Below are positions 1 to 10,210 of a DNA stretch of 64,000 nt, in pieces. The position numbers and the translations under genes are program-made. Positions within the stretch are counted from its first letter, which is position 1; each line of letters starts with the position of its first letter. This DNA comes from Gossypium raimondii (Eukaryota; Streptophyta; Magnoliopsida; Malvales; Malvaceae), in contig NC_068575.1 of the NCBI RefSeq assembly GCF_025698545.1, positions 54,755,980-54,819,979 of the forward strand, written 5' to 3'. The notes beneath the pieces are model-generated. The model did not search any database and was not told the DNA's origin. It saw nothing but the letters and a program-made list of their open reading frames with translations.

Positions 1-166
1 AAACTATATTGACTTTAAGAACTGTCCAGAGCAGAAAACAAACAGCAGAAAAGTCAGTTCTTTTAAGTTTTAGCTCAAGCAGCAACTCATCAACAAACAC
101 CAGAAAACAAGCAGTTGCTGTTTTGTGAGTTCTGCCAACACTGAATGAAAAAAATACGACAGTCAC

Positions 167-1841
167 CTTGGCAAGTAGTCGGTTTTGCCCAGCAGCCTCT
201 CTGACAATAATGCTACTAGACTTTCGTACACGATCAAACTCCAATGTTGCAACCCTTTTTGATCTTTTGATCCACCACTCACAGCAACCTATATTTCACT
301 ATATATCATAAATCAAAGTGCAATAGAATGCCTGACAAGTAACATACAAAGAACTAGAAAGCTTTCAGCTCACCTAGTTTAACTGTGCTTCGGTCAATCA
401 AATAGTTTGCAACAAGTTCTGAGTCCCGGATTTTGTTTCTCATCTTGGCATCTGGGACTCCCATCTTCTCAGCCAAAACCTTCAAAGCTGCTTCTGTTGG
501 CAAACCTGTAGCTCGGAAGAGACGACCATCACAGAAAATCCCAGCATCATTACAAACCGCACATATTTCTGCCATGACTTGTAAGTTAGCATCCATATTG
601 TAGCAAGTCCAATCAACAATTCCACCATCCTTAGGATCATAGGTTGTGCCTTTGACATGGAAAATACGAGAAGTGGTGGTTTTCCCACCAAGGGTAAAGA
701 ACTCTGCAACAGACATTTGATTCGTGGTCAAAGTCCCAGTTTTATCCGAGCAAATCACAGTAGTGCATCCTAAGGTTTCAACACTAGGAAGCTTCCGTAC
801 AATTGCATTCTTCTGAGCCATTTTTCTAGTACCAAGAGCTAAAGAGGTTGTGATTACAGCAGGAAGGCCTTCTGGAATTGCAGCCACTGCAAGGGCAACA
901 GCTATCTTGAAATAATAAGTGCATTTCTCAAAAGAAAAACGAAAATTTGCAGGCCATCCGTCCACCATATCGTATGAGAGGAAGTTTTTGTAATTGATAA
1001 GCCACACAATGAGACAAACAATCCCAATTGCAGTTGTAAGCCTGCTCCCGAATTCATCCAACTTCTTCTTCAAAGGTGTGTCACTCTCTTCTAAAGAGGC
1101 CTCGTGTATTTGCCTCTGTATTTTCCCAATCTCAGTGTTCATTCCAGTGCAAACAACGATACAGACACAGCAACCATTCACCACAGTCGTGCCTGCGAAA
1201 ACTATATTTTCTTTTGCCTGCAACTCACATTCCTTCTGAAATATAGGACTAGTACCTTTCAGAACAGGCATTGCCTCTCCAGTTAGTGCACTTTGCTCTA
1301 ATCTCAAGGTTGATGTTTTCAGAGCTGCTATTCTCATATCAGCAGGAACTTTATCACCAACCTGCAATTCCACTATGTCCCCGGGGACAAGCTCCCGAGC
1401 TGGCAAGTCTGGTACAAGGAACCCATCTCTTAATACCTTCCCAGATTCACATTGCATCTCCTTAAGGGCCTCAAGTGCCTTCTCAGCATTAGTCTCTTGC
1501 CATACTCCAACAATGGCATTAAGGAATAAAATCAATACAATCACAAAAGGCTCAACGTAGGCCTCGAAACCGGACTCCTCAGATTCACTTCCATGCATAT
1601 ATGCTAAAAGAAAAGATATAAAAGCTGCAACAAGGAGTATCTTTACAAGCATGTCATCAAATTGTTCTAATACAAGCCGCCATAAGGGCTTCCCTTTCTC
1701 TTTGGCAAGCTCATTCCAACCATACTTCTCGCGCTGCTTTTCCACTTTGTAACTGCTTAAACCCTTGTCTAGTCTTACATCGTACTCTTTTAAACAATGC
1801 TCAACAGACCATGACCACGCAGGAAATGCTCTCTCCTCCAT
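167..1841 (-). CDS. ECA: ER-type (P2A) calcium-transporting ATPase, N-terminal half, partial at left edge
   Basis: P-type pump moving Ca2+ (and probably Mn2+) into the ER or related endomembranes using ATP. Exon 1 is 374-1841 (489 codons plus one base) and ends at AAACTAG|GTGAGC. Exon 2 is 167-288, following an AG at 289-290, and adds 40 codons; both junctions keep frame. The start is the ATG at 1839-1841, giving MEERAFPAW; an upstream in-frame ATG at 1875-1877 is possible, but family members start near the FPAW motif. Visible features are the actuator TGEA loop (LTGEAMP), the M4 PEGLP calcium-site motif (AIPEGLPAV), and the phosphorylation loop [11 protein letters not shown], all intact. The rest of the P and N domains and the C-terminal helices lie left of base 1. 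The N terminus resembles tomato LCA1 and Arabidopsis ECA2/ECA1 more than plasma-membrane ACA pumps, and has no calmodulin-binding extension. Confidence 0.95.
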
Positions 1842-3060
1842 TGAATCCTCAGCCTTGGTTATCACCCCAAAGTACAAATTCCTTCAATTTTGCCTCAAAC
1901 CCTTATAGTTTTCTTTCAAAACAGGAAAAAAAATGAAGCTTGAACTACAACTAGGTAAGAAGAAAGAGACTAAAAAAAAGAAAACAACTTTGCACTAATA
2001 GCAATTAAACAAAGATATAAACGAAGGTTGAAACGTTAGTGCTAAAACAGAACAGAAACCCAGCATTAACTTCATTCAAGGAGCATGAAATTTTGTCCAA
2101 TTACAGTATAAAGAGAGGTATCAATTACCCAACAACAAAAAGGCAAAGTTCTTTCTCTACCTACTCTTTTAAGTATCAAAAGACCAACCACCTACCTAGC
2201 CACCATGGCAATAATTGATCCCTACTGAACAGAGGAATTACAAGACAGCAAATTTGACAAAGACCAAATAACCCAGAAAGTGAAAAAAAAAAACCCCCGC
2301 TTATAGTGGCACTTAACTGTCTACAATAGATTAAAAACCGTAATGTAGTTAACCATATCACAAAAAACCAAAATAAAATATTAATAAAAAAGTGCAAAAT
2401 AACAAATAATAATAATAATAATAATAAAACTTACCTATAAAACAGAAACAGACATGAAATGAGCATGACACGGAATACTTCTTATACGAAAACTTCAGCG
2501 TATATAATAATAACAAATAATCATAATAAAAGAGGTAAAAAGAAAGAAATATATAACCTTTGAATAACAGTTAGACCAAGAAAAACCAAAAGAATGGCTT
2601 GAAAACAAAGCAAAGTTGAAAGAACAATTTTTTTTTTGTTCTCTATTTTCTAAAGAAAAGTTGGGTTGTTCTTGGTCAGTCTTTTGATCTTCTGTGGCTC
2701 TGCTTTTTCAAATTTTGCTTTTAGGATTCCTGCATTTGTAAATAACAGAAGTTAGTTTATTTTACCATAATGCCCTCGACTTTTAATGGGCCCTGTAGCT
2801 TACTGGGTTGACGATTCGGCCGTATTCGATTACCATAGCCGTACGGTGCACAAGACATCCGTGTTCTTCATTTATAAATAGTAATGAAAATAAAAACTCA
2901 TTTTCTTTCTTTCTTTTTTTGCTTTTGAAAAAAAAAAAGAAAAAAATTTTAATTCAACAAAAAGAGATTGCTTGGTTGGTCTAAATCGGACACTCCGAAG
3001 ACAAACTGTTTGAATTTAGAGGTTGTCTTCTAAAAATTATATATATTGTTTTTTATATGA
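1842..3060. other. Leader and promoter region of the Ca2+-ATPase gene
   Basis: No coding sequence seen. The minus-strand stretch just upstream of the ATG looks like a leader and probably holds a 5'UTR intron (a candidate acceptor lies near 1885), but the splice sites are not certain. An AAT microsatellite lies at about 2404-2427. The first TIR of the Mutator-like element begins at 3070, so the element sits about 1.2 kb upstream of this gene. Confidence 0.5.
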
Positions 3061-3069
3061 AGATTTGTT
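3061..3069. repeat. Left target-site duplication of the MULE
   Basis: AGATTTGTT immediately before the left TIR; the same nine bases recur at 12444-12452 beyond the right TIR. Confidence 0.8.
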
Positions 3070-3372
3070 GGGTTAAATAGCTGAAAACTTTGGTTTTAAA
3101 AGTTAATTGGGGATTTAGGTCTTTTTTTTTTTCAAATTTAGAAAAATACACATATTTTAAAGAAAGAAATAGAAAACGCCTCTTGCAGGAGCATTTTCAG
3201 CTAAGGTGGCAATCAAGGGGCTAATAACATGTATTAAAGAACGCATTTTTGTCCTTCCAAAAATTGTATTTTTTTATTGGGGGTATTAAATTTGGAGAAA
3301 AAATTTTATCTATGTTTATGTTTTAGGAAAAAATTGTGATAGTTTTAAGATATGCTTAAGTTCATAGTGATG

Positions 3373-3490
3373 TGGTGGCGCTCGAAGATTCACACATTTT
3401 GCTTGTCATGTAAGGAGTGCATCATCACTTTAGAAGACGTCGCATTGCACCTCAGGCTCCCAGTTCACAATTGTTATACGGTCACAGGTT
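3373..3490 (+). pseudogene. Fragment of a plant mobile domain (PMD) protein
   Basis: One open frame of 38 codons followed by TGA. It reads like the PMD core: a W-R-S-K-I-H-T-F start, a CKEC segment, then TLEDVALHLRLPV. It parallels the minus-strand PMD gene of the same element ([21 protein letters not shown] at 11690-11765) but lies in the opposite orientation. It sits about 175 bp inside the left TIR and upstream of the transposase. No other part of a PMD gene follows, so it is a captured or duplicated scrap. Confidence 0.75.
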
Positions 3491-3598
3491 GAAGTATAAT
3501 TAGGGCTCTTAGTTGAAGATAGTTATACGGTCACGAGTTCAAGTATAACTTGAGACCCCAATTGACGATGATTATGTGGTCATGGGTTCAAGTTTCAC
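3452..3598. repeat. Three-copy tandem repeat, 49-bp period
   Basis: The motif TTATACGGTCAC recurs at 3474 and 3523, with a diverged copy at 3572. Each is followed by a GGTTCAAGT-like stretch. The first copy overlaps the end of the PMD fragment, so the repeat grew from coding sequence. Confidence 0.7.
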
Positions 3599-3723
3599 GC
3601 CACCAAAAGATGATGCTTTATAAACCCCATACATAAATGTGAGATCATAATCATAGGGAAAAAAAAGCTCACCAGTATAATCAACTTATTCTTTTCTCCA
3701 TCAAAGTAATATTCTTAACATTA

Positions 3724-6030
3724 TTGTCCAAAACCTATGGACTCCCTACAACCTGCACCGACAAAGGGACATCCAACCTTGGACATGCAACTAGGGTTGA
3801 TAACGAAGAGGTATCTGAAACTAATAATGATCCAATCCGGGAGTCTAGGCTGGAAGGTTCAGAAATTGTATTATTTTCTGAACCAGAGGTTGCCCCTACT
3901 AAACCAGAAAAGAGTCATTCTGATGGTGAAGGTCTAGATAATTCTGTAGGAATCCATCCGGATGTCACGACATATGCACCTCCACCCCACATGCTTAATG
4001 TTGACCTTGATGCTGAAAGTGGGTTAGAATGTCAAAAACTTCCTTATAGAAGACTGAGTCATACAAGTTCCTCATTAAATATCGGTGATTTACAAGTTGG
4101 AATGGAGTTTTCTTTCAAAGATGTTTTTGTTGCTGCAGTGAAGCGATATAGCATAAAGTATAGGGCCAACTTCAATGTTACAAAATCTCGATTAGAAAAA
4201 TATAAGGCCAAGTGCACAATGCGCATCAATAGATGTCCGTGGAAAATCATGGCATTTGTGAGAAAAAATACGGGTTTTGGACAATTAAGAAATAAAACGC
4301 TCCACATACTTGTGTTGTTGCAGGTATGTCTCAAGATCATTTGAAATTGAATTTTGACCTAATCTCGAACATTGTCTTACTTATTTCTAAATACTTGTGT
4401 TGTTGCAAGTATGTCACAAGATCATCCAAAATTGAATTCTGACATGATCTCTTACATTATCTTATCTATGGTGAAAGTGAGTCCTAAGATTCTGGTGCCG
4501 ATTTTGATTTCCAATATCTGTAATCAGTACGATTACACCGTGTCATACTACAATGCATGAGTTGTAAAACAGAAGGCTATAAAAAATACATAACGGGTGG
4601 GATAAATCATATAATGATTTGTGGCAATGGTATCAGATATTGAATCAATATGTCCCAAGTACCGTTATTGATTTACAAATGAAACCTACGTATTATGGCG
4701 ATCGAATGGTCCAAGGGAAAAGAGTTTCCCATCATCACTTTTGGACATTCAAGCCATGCATCAAAGCATTCTAGTATTGTAAGTCATTAGTCCAAATTGA
4801 TAGGACAATCATGTACGGAAGATATGAAAATGGCTTCTTGTTGGTTGTTGTATAGAATGGTAATCGAAAAATCCTTCCAATAAATTTTGCAATTATTGAA
4901 GGAGAAATCGTTGATGCTTGGGATTTCTTCTTGACTAACTTGAGATAGCATGTTGTGCAGCAACCTGATGTATGCATCATTTGTGATAGGGTACCTGGAA
5001 TACAAACTGAAATTGATATACATGGAAGTTTCTAGAATCGTACACACCATAAGTATTGTATATGACATATAGGGTCAAATTACATAGGCCGAGATCATAA
5101 AGATGCTGAGCGGCAACATGTTATTAACATGAGTATGTAGTAAATATGATTTTCTATATCATTCTTTAACATATTAGCTTTATTTTCTTTGACAGGGTAC
5201 GAGCTCGTTCAACATCTATTCCATGAAATATTGGAGAACTTGTGGGTTATAAACAAAGCCGATGCGGAATACCTTAATGGGATACCTAAGAAGTAGTGGA
5301 CTTAATCATATGATGGAGGTCTACGATACGAGCACATGATAATGAACCTAGCGGAATGCATAAATTTTGTATTGAATGGGACACGTCATTTGCCAATAAT
5401 GTCAGTGGCTAAAGAAACATATTTCCTCTTAGCAACCTTATTTCCAAAGTAAACGGAAAAATATGTTGGAAAGATAAAGGACAACCACATTTGGTATGAG
5501 GAGGTGATGAAAGATATTAGAGAAAATGCAAAAGAAGCAAATTCTATGTCTGCAGTGTGTCACTTGCGTCCAAATCAAATATTTCAGGTTGCGGAGTTTG
5601 ATAGGCCAGATGAAGGTATTATCGGGGGATCATACTATTTATACCTTAGACAAATGACCTACAATTGTGGGAGATTTCAAGCACTTCGTTTTCTATACGC
5701 ATGTGTAATTGTTACATGTGCTTCGACACTTCTAGATTGCATGAGCTATATTGACGAAGTTTACAAACTAAAAAGCATATATAAAGAATGGAAATTTGAA
5801 TTCCTACTGCCCCAAGTGGAAATATGTGGTTGTCTATCTCGTGCGCTTTATTCAAGTTGGTACTAGATATTACGTTGTATCGCAAGCCAAAAGGTCGACT
5901 GAATTCTACTTGGACACGCGACAATATGAATATTTGAAAGAAGATAGACCAATCGAGGTTATGCAATTATTGTAGGAACCCAAGACATAATAAGCCAACA
6001 TGTCCACACTTGGAGGCAACATTGAGGAGA
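3724..6030 (+). pseudogene. Decayed MULE transposase
   Basis: Transposase for cut-and-paste movement of Mutator-like elements. The N-terminal DNA-binding (MuDR type) region reads VGMEFSFKDVFVAAVKRYSI at about 4095-4155 and CPWKIMAF near 4240. The catalytic part follows in changing frames: QIDRTIMYGRYENGFLLVVV near 4793-4850, ILPI/FAIIEGEIVDAWDFFLTNL near 4870-4945, and an ICDR box near 4978. The Asp of QID and of CDR are still readable. A SWIM-like zinc finger (NCGRFQALRF, about 5665-5700) has lost part of its Cys/His set. A CCHC zinc knuckle (CNYCRNPRHNKPTC) ends it near 5960-6005. Stops and frame changes occur throughout (for example TGA at about 4558 and several between 4770 and 5300), so it cannot encode an enzyme. 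The longest open pieces are 3724-4344 and 5504-5866. Confidence 0.85.
4306..4475. repeat. 85-bp direct tandem duplication inside the transposase
   Basis: ATACTTGTGTTGTTGCA begins at 4306 and again at 4391. The stretches after each (TATGTC.CAAGATCAT..AAATTGAATT) agree with scattered changes. The duplication repeats the exon segment between the DNA-binding and catalytic parts and is one of the breaks in the frame. Confidence 0.75.
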
Positions 6031-6254
6031 AGACTTAATTAAAAATTTTATTCAATTTTTTATAAGCATACAAAAATAAAACAATTTATTCATTTTTTGG
6101 TACCAATCGAGGTTATGCAGTTATTGTAGGAACCCAAAACATAATAAGCCAACATGTCCACACTTGGAGGCAACATTGAGGAGAAGACTTAATTAAAACT
6201 TTTATTCATTTTTTATAAGCATACAAAAAAAAACAATTTATTCATTTTTTGGTA
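5948..6254. repeat. 154-bp tandem duplication carrying the zinc knuckle
   Basis: The segment starting ACCAATCGAGGTTATGCA at 5948 is repeated from 6102 to about 6254 with few differences, so the C-terminal zinc-knuckle coding stretch is present twice. The near identity of the copies suggests a fairly recent duplication. Confidence 0.85.
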
Positions 6255-6535
6255 AATTGTAAATAAGTATATGTTATTGATATAAAATACAGTAGAATAC
6301 TATATAAATACTTTTTTCATTTTTTTCGTAGATTGTAAATAAATATATTATTGAGAAGGCATGCGATAGAATACAATACAAACAAATTTTTAATTTTTCT
6401 TTCATAGATTGTAAATAAATATCTATATTATTGATATAAAATACAATACAATACAATACAATATTTTTAAAAAAAAACTTCATAGATTGTAAATAAGTAT
6501 ATTATTGATGTAAAATACAATAGAGAACCTTTTTG
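6230..6535. repeat. AT-rich minisatellite, 76-78 bp period, about four units
   Basis: ATTGTAAATAA recurs at 6256, 6332, 6408 and 6486, each followed by TAT..TTATTGA and TAGAATAC/TACAATAC. A short AATAC microsatellite (about 6436-6462) has grown inside the third unit. Confidence 0.75.
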
Positions 6536-6928
6536 ATAAATTGGAATAAGTACATTATGAATGGAAAATTTGAATATAATAAAAATTAAAAGTTAACAAA
6601 CTAAATGATGATTTACATGAAAAAATTTTAAAATAAAAAATTCATCGATGTTGTTGGCCCGAATGTGTGACACAACCTAATGGGTGTCAGTTACGAGGAA
6701 GATTTCGTCATAGTTGGGGTTCCGACTCTTCATCTTCTTCATTTTCATCTTCATCTTCATCTCCACATTCATCACGTTCCTTCATGCTAGATTGCATTTG
6801 AGTCCTAGGTTCCCATTGTATATCGTCTATAGTGTTAATAGGTGGTTGTGAAGATGACCCACCTTTGAAAAATAATGATGTCGTGGGTGTTTGCGACACT
6901 ATCGACGGTGAAGTATCTGGTGTCAAAT

Positions 6929-9900
6929 TGTAACAGCTCGATTTTTGACCCTAATCGGAATAGTGGTTTCGGGACCACAAATCCGAGTCTGAAAAATATT
7001 TTAATATTATTTTGTGTGTTTATGATGTGTGAATTTACATGTGTGAAAGTTTCATGAATTAATTTCATTGTTCGTGTGCTTAATTTGAGAAAATGGCTTA
7101 GTCGCGTAAAATGAAAATTTGAGGGTTAAATATGAAAGTGTTCAATTGTTATTGTTTATATAAATTGGAGGTTTTATATGGCAATTAAACTATTTTTCAA
7201 GTTAGTGGACGGCATTAGGTATAATATATAGTTTTCTTATATTATTATTATAATATATAAATGTTATAATAAGTATATTATATTAATATGTTATAATAAA
7301 CATTAAAAGAAAGCCATTATCATTATTTTGGCTTTTTAGTTCATCTTCTACGCGAAACAAAAAAAAGAAAGAAAATAAAGAAACAAAGCTAAGGTTCGGC
7401 CATTGTTAAGCTTGATTCAAGGTGAGTTCTAGCTCGGTTTTAATAATTTTTATGTTTTTGAGATCGTTGCTTTGAATACTTCAGAACTCATGTCTTAATT
7501 TTGTGAATTGTGGATGATTTTGAAATGTGCCATTGATGAATGTTTGAGTTTCATGATGTTAGTTGATAAAATATGAAATATAAGTGTTAGATTAACATGT
7601 TTTGTCTTTGAATTTTTTGTGAATTTGAGTAATTAGGGCTAAATTGAGAAAATAAATTTTTGAGGGACTAAAATGCGAAATAAATGAAATGCATGAAATT
7701 GTATGAATACAAGGAAGATTCAGCCTAACTATGCTGTTGTGAAAATTTTGTGTATTTTGTGTTTTATGCAATAAGGACTAAATTGTAAAAAGTGTAAAAT
7801 GTCAGGAGCAAAATGGTAATTTGCCCATTTATGTGTTTTTGGATTAAATTGAGTGAATTGTGTGTTAAATTAGTTAATTTTTAACTTATTTAGATCAAGA
7901 ACTGAAGAAAACAGAATTAGATCGAGGAAAGTCGAAAGTAGTCGAGTAGTTGATTTCATCCGTCGATATCCGAGGTAAGTCGATAAGCATTTAAATATTG
8001 TTAAATTTAAGGATATATAAATGATAAGTGATAAATTAAATTATTTTATTTGTTATATGTTTTGGCCTAATGGGATTATTGAGATAGGAATTTTGTTTCG
8101 AGTTTGATTCGATCAATAATCAACGCCTAAAAGCCCCATACGAACCCTAGGAATAGATAGGATACTTATGTCATGACATAGGACTCCGATATGTTTTTTC
8201 GTGTAAGACCACGTCTGGGACATCGGCATCGACCTGTATTTACGTGTAGGACCCTGTTTGGGACAGTGACATCGGTATGTGATTACATGTAAGACAACGT
8301 CTGGGACGTTGGCATTGTACGAGCTTTCTGATTATCCATGTATCCTTTTTAATTCCGAACGGTTCAACGGGCAATGTTAAGTGAAGACCGAATGTGAAAT
8401 CGAACTAATAATAGTGTTCAGGTATGTATTTATATCATGCTATGGAATTAAGGTAAATTGTATATTGAATTGATGATACAAAGTTATTTGATATATGAAC
8501 AATATGTGAGCATGTTCGTGCTTATAAGTGATTCGGTAGTATAAGGAGATTTGACCTATTATTATAGTTTTTGAATTATAAATTGTTAAGTATACAAGTA
8601 TTTGAGTATTTGTGCAATAAGTTTTATAAAGTTAAATGTTTAGTTTTATTTGATTTGGTTGGCTTGGTAAACTGGTTTGATATTAATGTTAAAATGAATA
8701 ATGTTTGCTTACGACTTACTAAGCCGCAAAAGCTTACTGTGCATGTGTTCTTGTTTACCTATGTTTTATAGATTTAAAAGTAATGATACGAGCTCGGGGA
8801 TCATCAGCAAAGTCTATGACACTATCGACATCTTTTTGGTATTTTGATAAATTTTTGAATTCGATATTATGGCATGTATAGGCTTGCTTATGTTTTTGGT
8901 TAGTTTTGGAACATGTATATAAATGACCATGCGAAAATGGCTCATCTTCTTTTGATCGAATTTGGTGTTTATGTATATGGTCTTTATGGTCATTGAAATG
9001 GAGTTTATAATTATGCATATTTGATTATGGTATAAGCATGTGATATGAAAATAAATGTGATATATATATAGTTTGGACATATTAAATTTGGTTAAGTGAT
9101 TAGTACATGTATAATTGTTATGCATTGGACGATAGATTGATTGGTTATGAGTTGAACCAAATTACCGAATGTATATATATATTGTTGCTAAATGAAATAT
9201 ATGTGTGGATAGATACTAGCAAGTATATTATACTTGTATGGTGTAATTTGGCTTTTGGTATTATATAGATTCGGTTATGATTTATAAGTATAGAGCTATG
9301 TTTAATCCATAAACCTTTGATAATTAGTTTGAAATGATATTATTAATTATGTTTATTCGACTATGATATGAGTTTTTATATATGTGCATATTGAATTCGG
9401 TTTAAGAATTTAGCCTTAGCTTGTTATACATGTAATATAATTGTCGTGTTTATGTTTGTGTGTATAATTTTGGTTAAGTAAGTTTATGTTTAACTTGTTA
9501 TTATGTTTTGATAGTGGGTGATGAATTAAGTTACAAGTATAATAAGTATAAATCTTACATGGAAATATGAAAGTGTTAAGCCATTAGCTGAATTATTTGA
9601 TTTGTAATGGATGGTATATTATATGTATATGTATATAATAGCCAAGCTTCATTAGGTTAAGTTTAAGTTTGAATATATTTATATATATATTTGGCCTCAT
9701 AGGTATTTGCCAAATTCGACTATTATGTGCTTGTATATTTGGTTAAGTGAGCTATTAACTCGTTAAATTTATAACTTGGTTATGTAGCATATTCGGTTAT
9801 AGTATTTGATTAAAATAAGTTTGGTTATATTTTTTTATATAATGTGCTAAGGATTAAATAATTTATATGCAATGACCTAATATGCTTATGTTGACTATAT

Positions 9901-10210
9901 GGGGATTGTGAAATATGGATGGTGAATATGTCTAGGTTATTTGAGTTAGGTTGAAATGGTAAAATGTGCACTTTTAATTTGCTTGAATGATTAGTATATG
10001 TACTTGAATGAATTATTAAGCATGCAAATTTGTTATACTTGATTTGTTTCATTTTTGTCTATGCTATATAAAAACATATTTTATATATAGTGCATTATTC
10101 GGTTGTGTATAAAAAAAATTCATAAGTTAACTAAAATTTAAAATAAGTTTTGTGTTCGGTAATGCCTCGTAACCCCAATCCGGCGACGGACACGGGTTAG
10201 GGGTGTTACG
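6929..10210 (+). mobile_element. Solo LTR (3282 bp), Ty3/gypsy type, inside the PMD gene
   Basis: Starts TGTAACAGCTCG and ends GGGTGTTACG, so the usual terminal CA has become CG. CAAAT lies directly on both sides (6924-6928 and 10211-10215), a 5-bp target duplication. Its first 60 bases (AATCGGAATAGTGGTTTCGG and on) match the LTR starts at 55356 and 56346. Its last 55 bases (GGTAATGCCTCGTAACCC and on) match the LTR end at 58950. No primer-binding site, gag or pol is present, so it is a solo LTR left by recombination. Taking it and one CAAAT out restores a continuous reading frame across the PMD gene (..YYL|TPDT..). A 43-bp, three-copy repeat at about 8195-8325 (GTGTAAGACC..GTCTGGGAC) is typical of these long LTRs. 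Confidence 0.85.
8195..8325. repeat. 43-bp tandem repeat in the LTR, three copies
   Basis: Copies begin at 8201, 8244 and 8287, each with a (G/A)TGTA(A/G)GAC..C.(G/T)GGGAC pattern. It is an internal feature of the LTR rather than a coding repeat. Confidence 0.7.
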
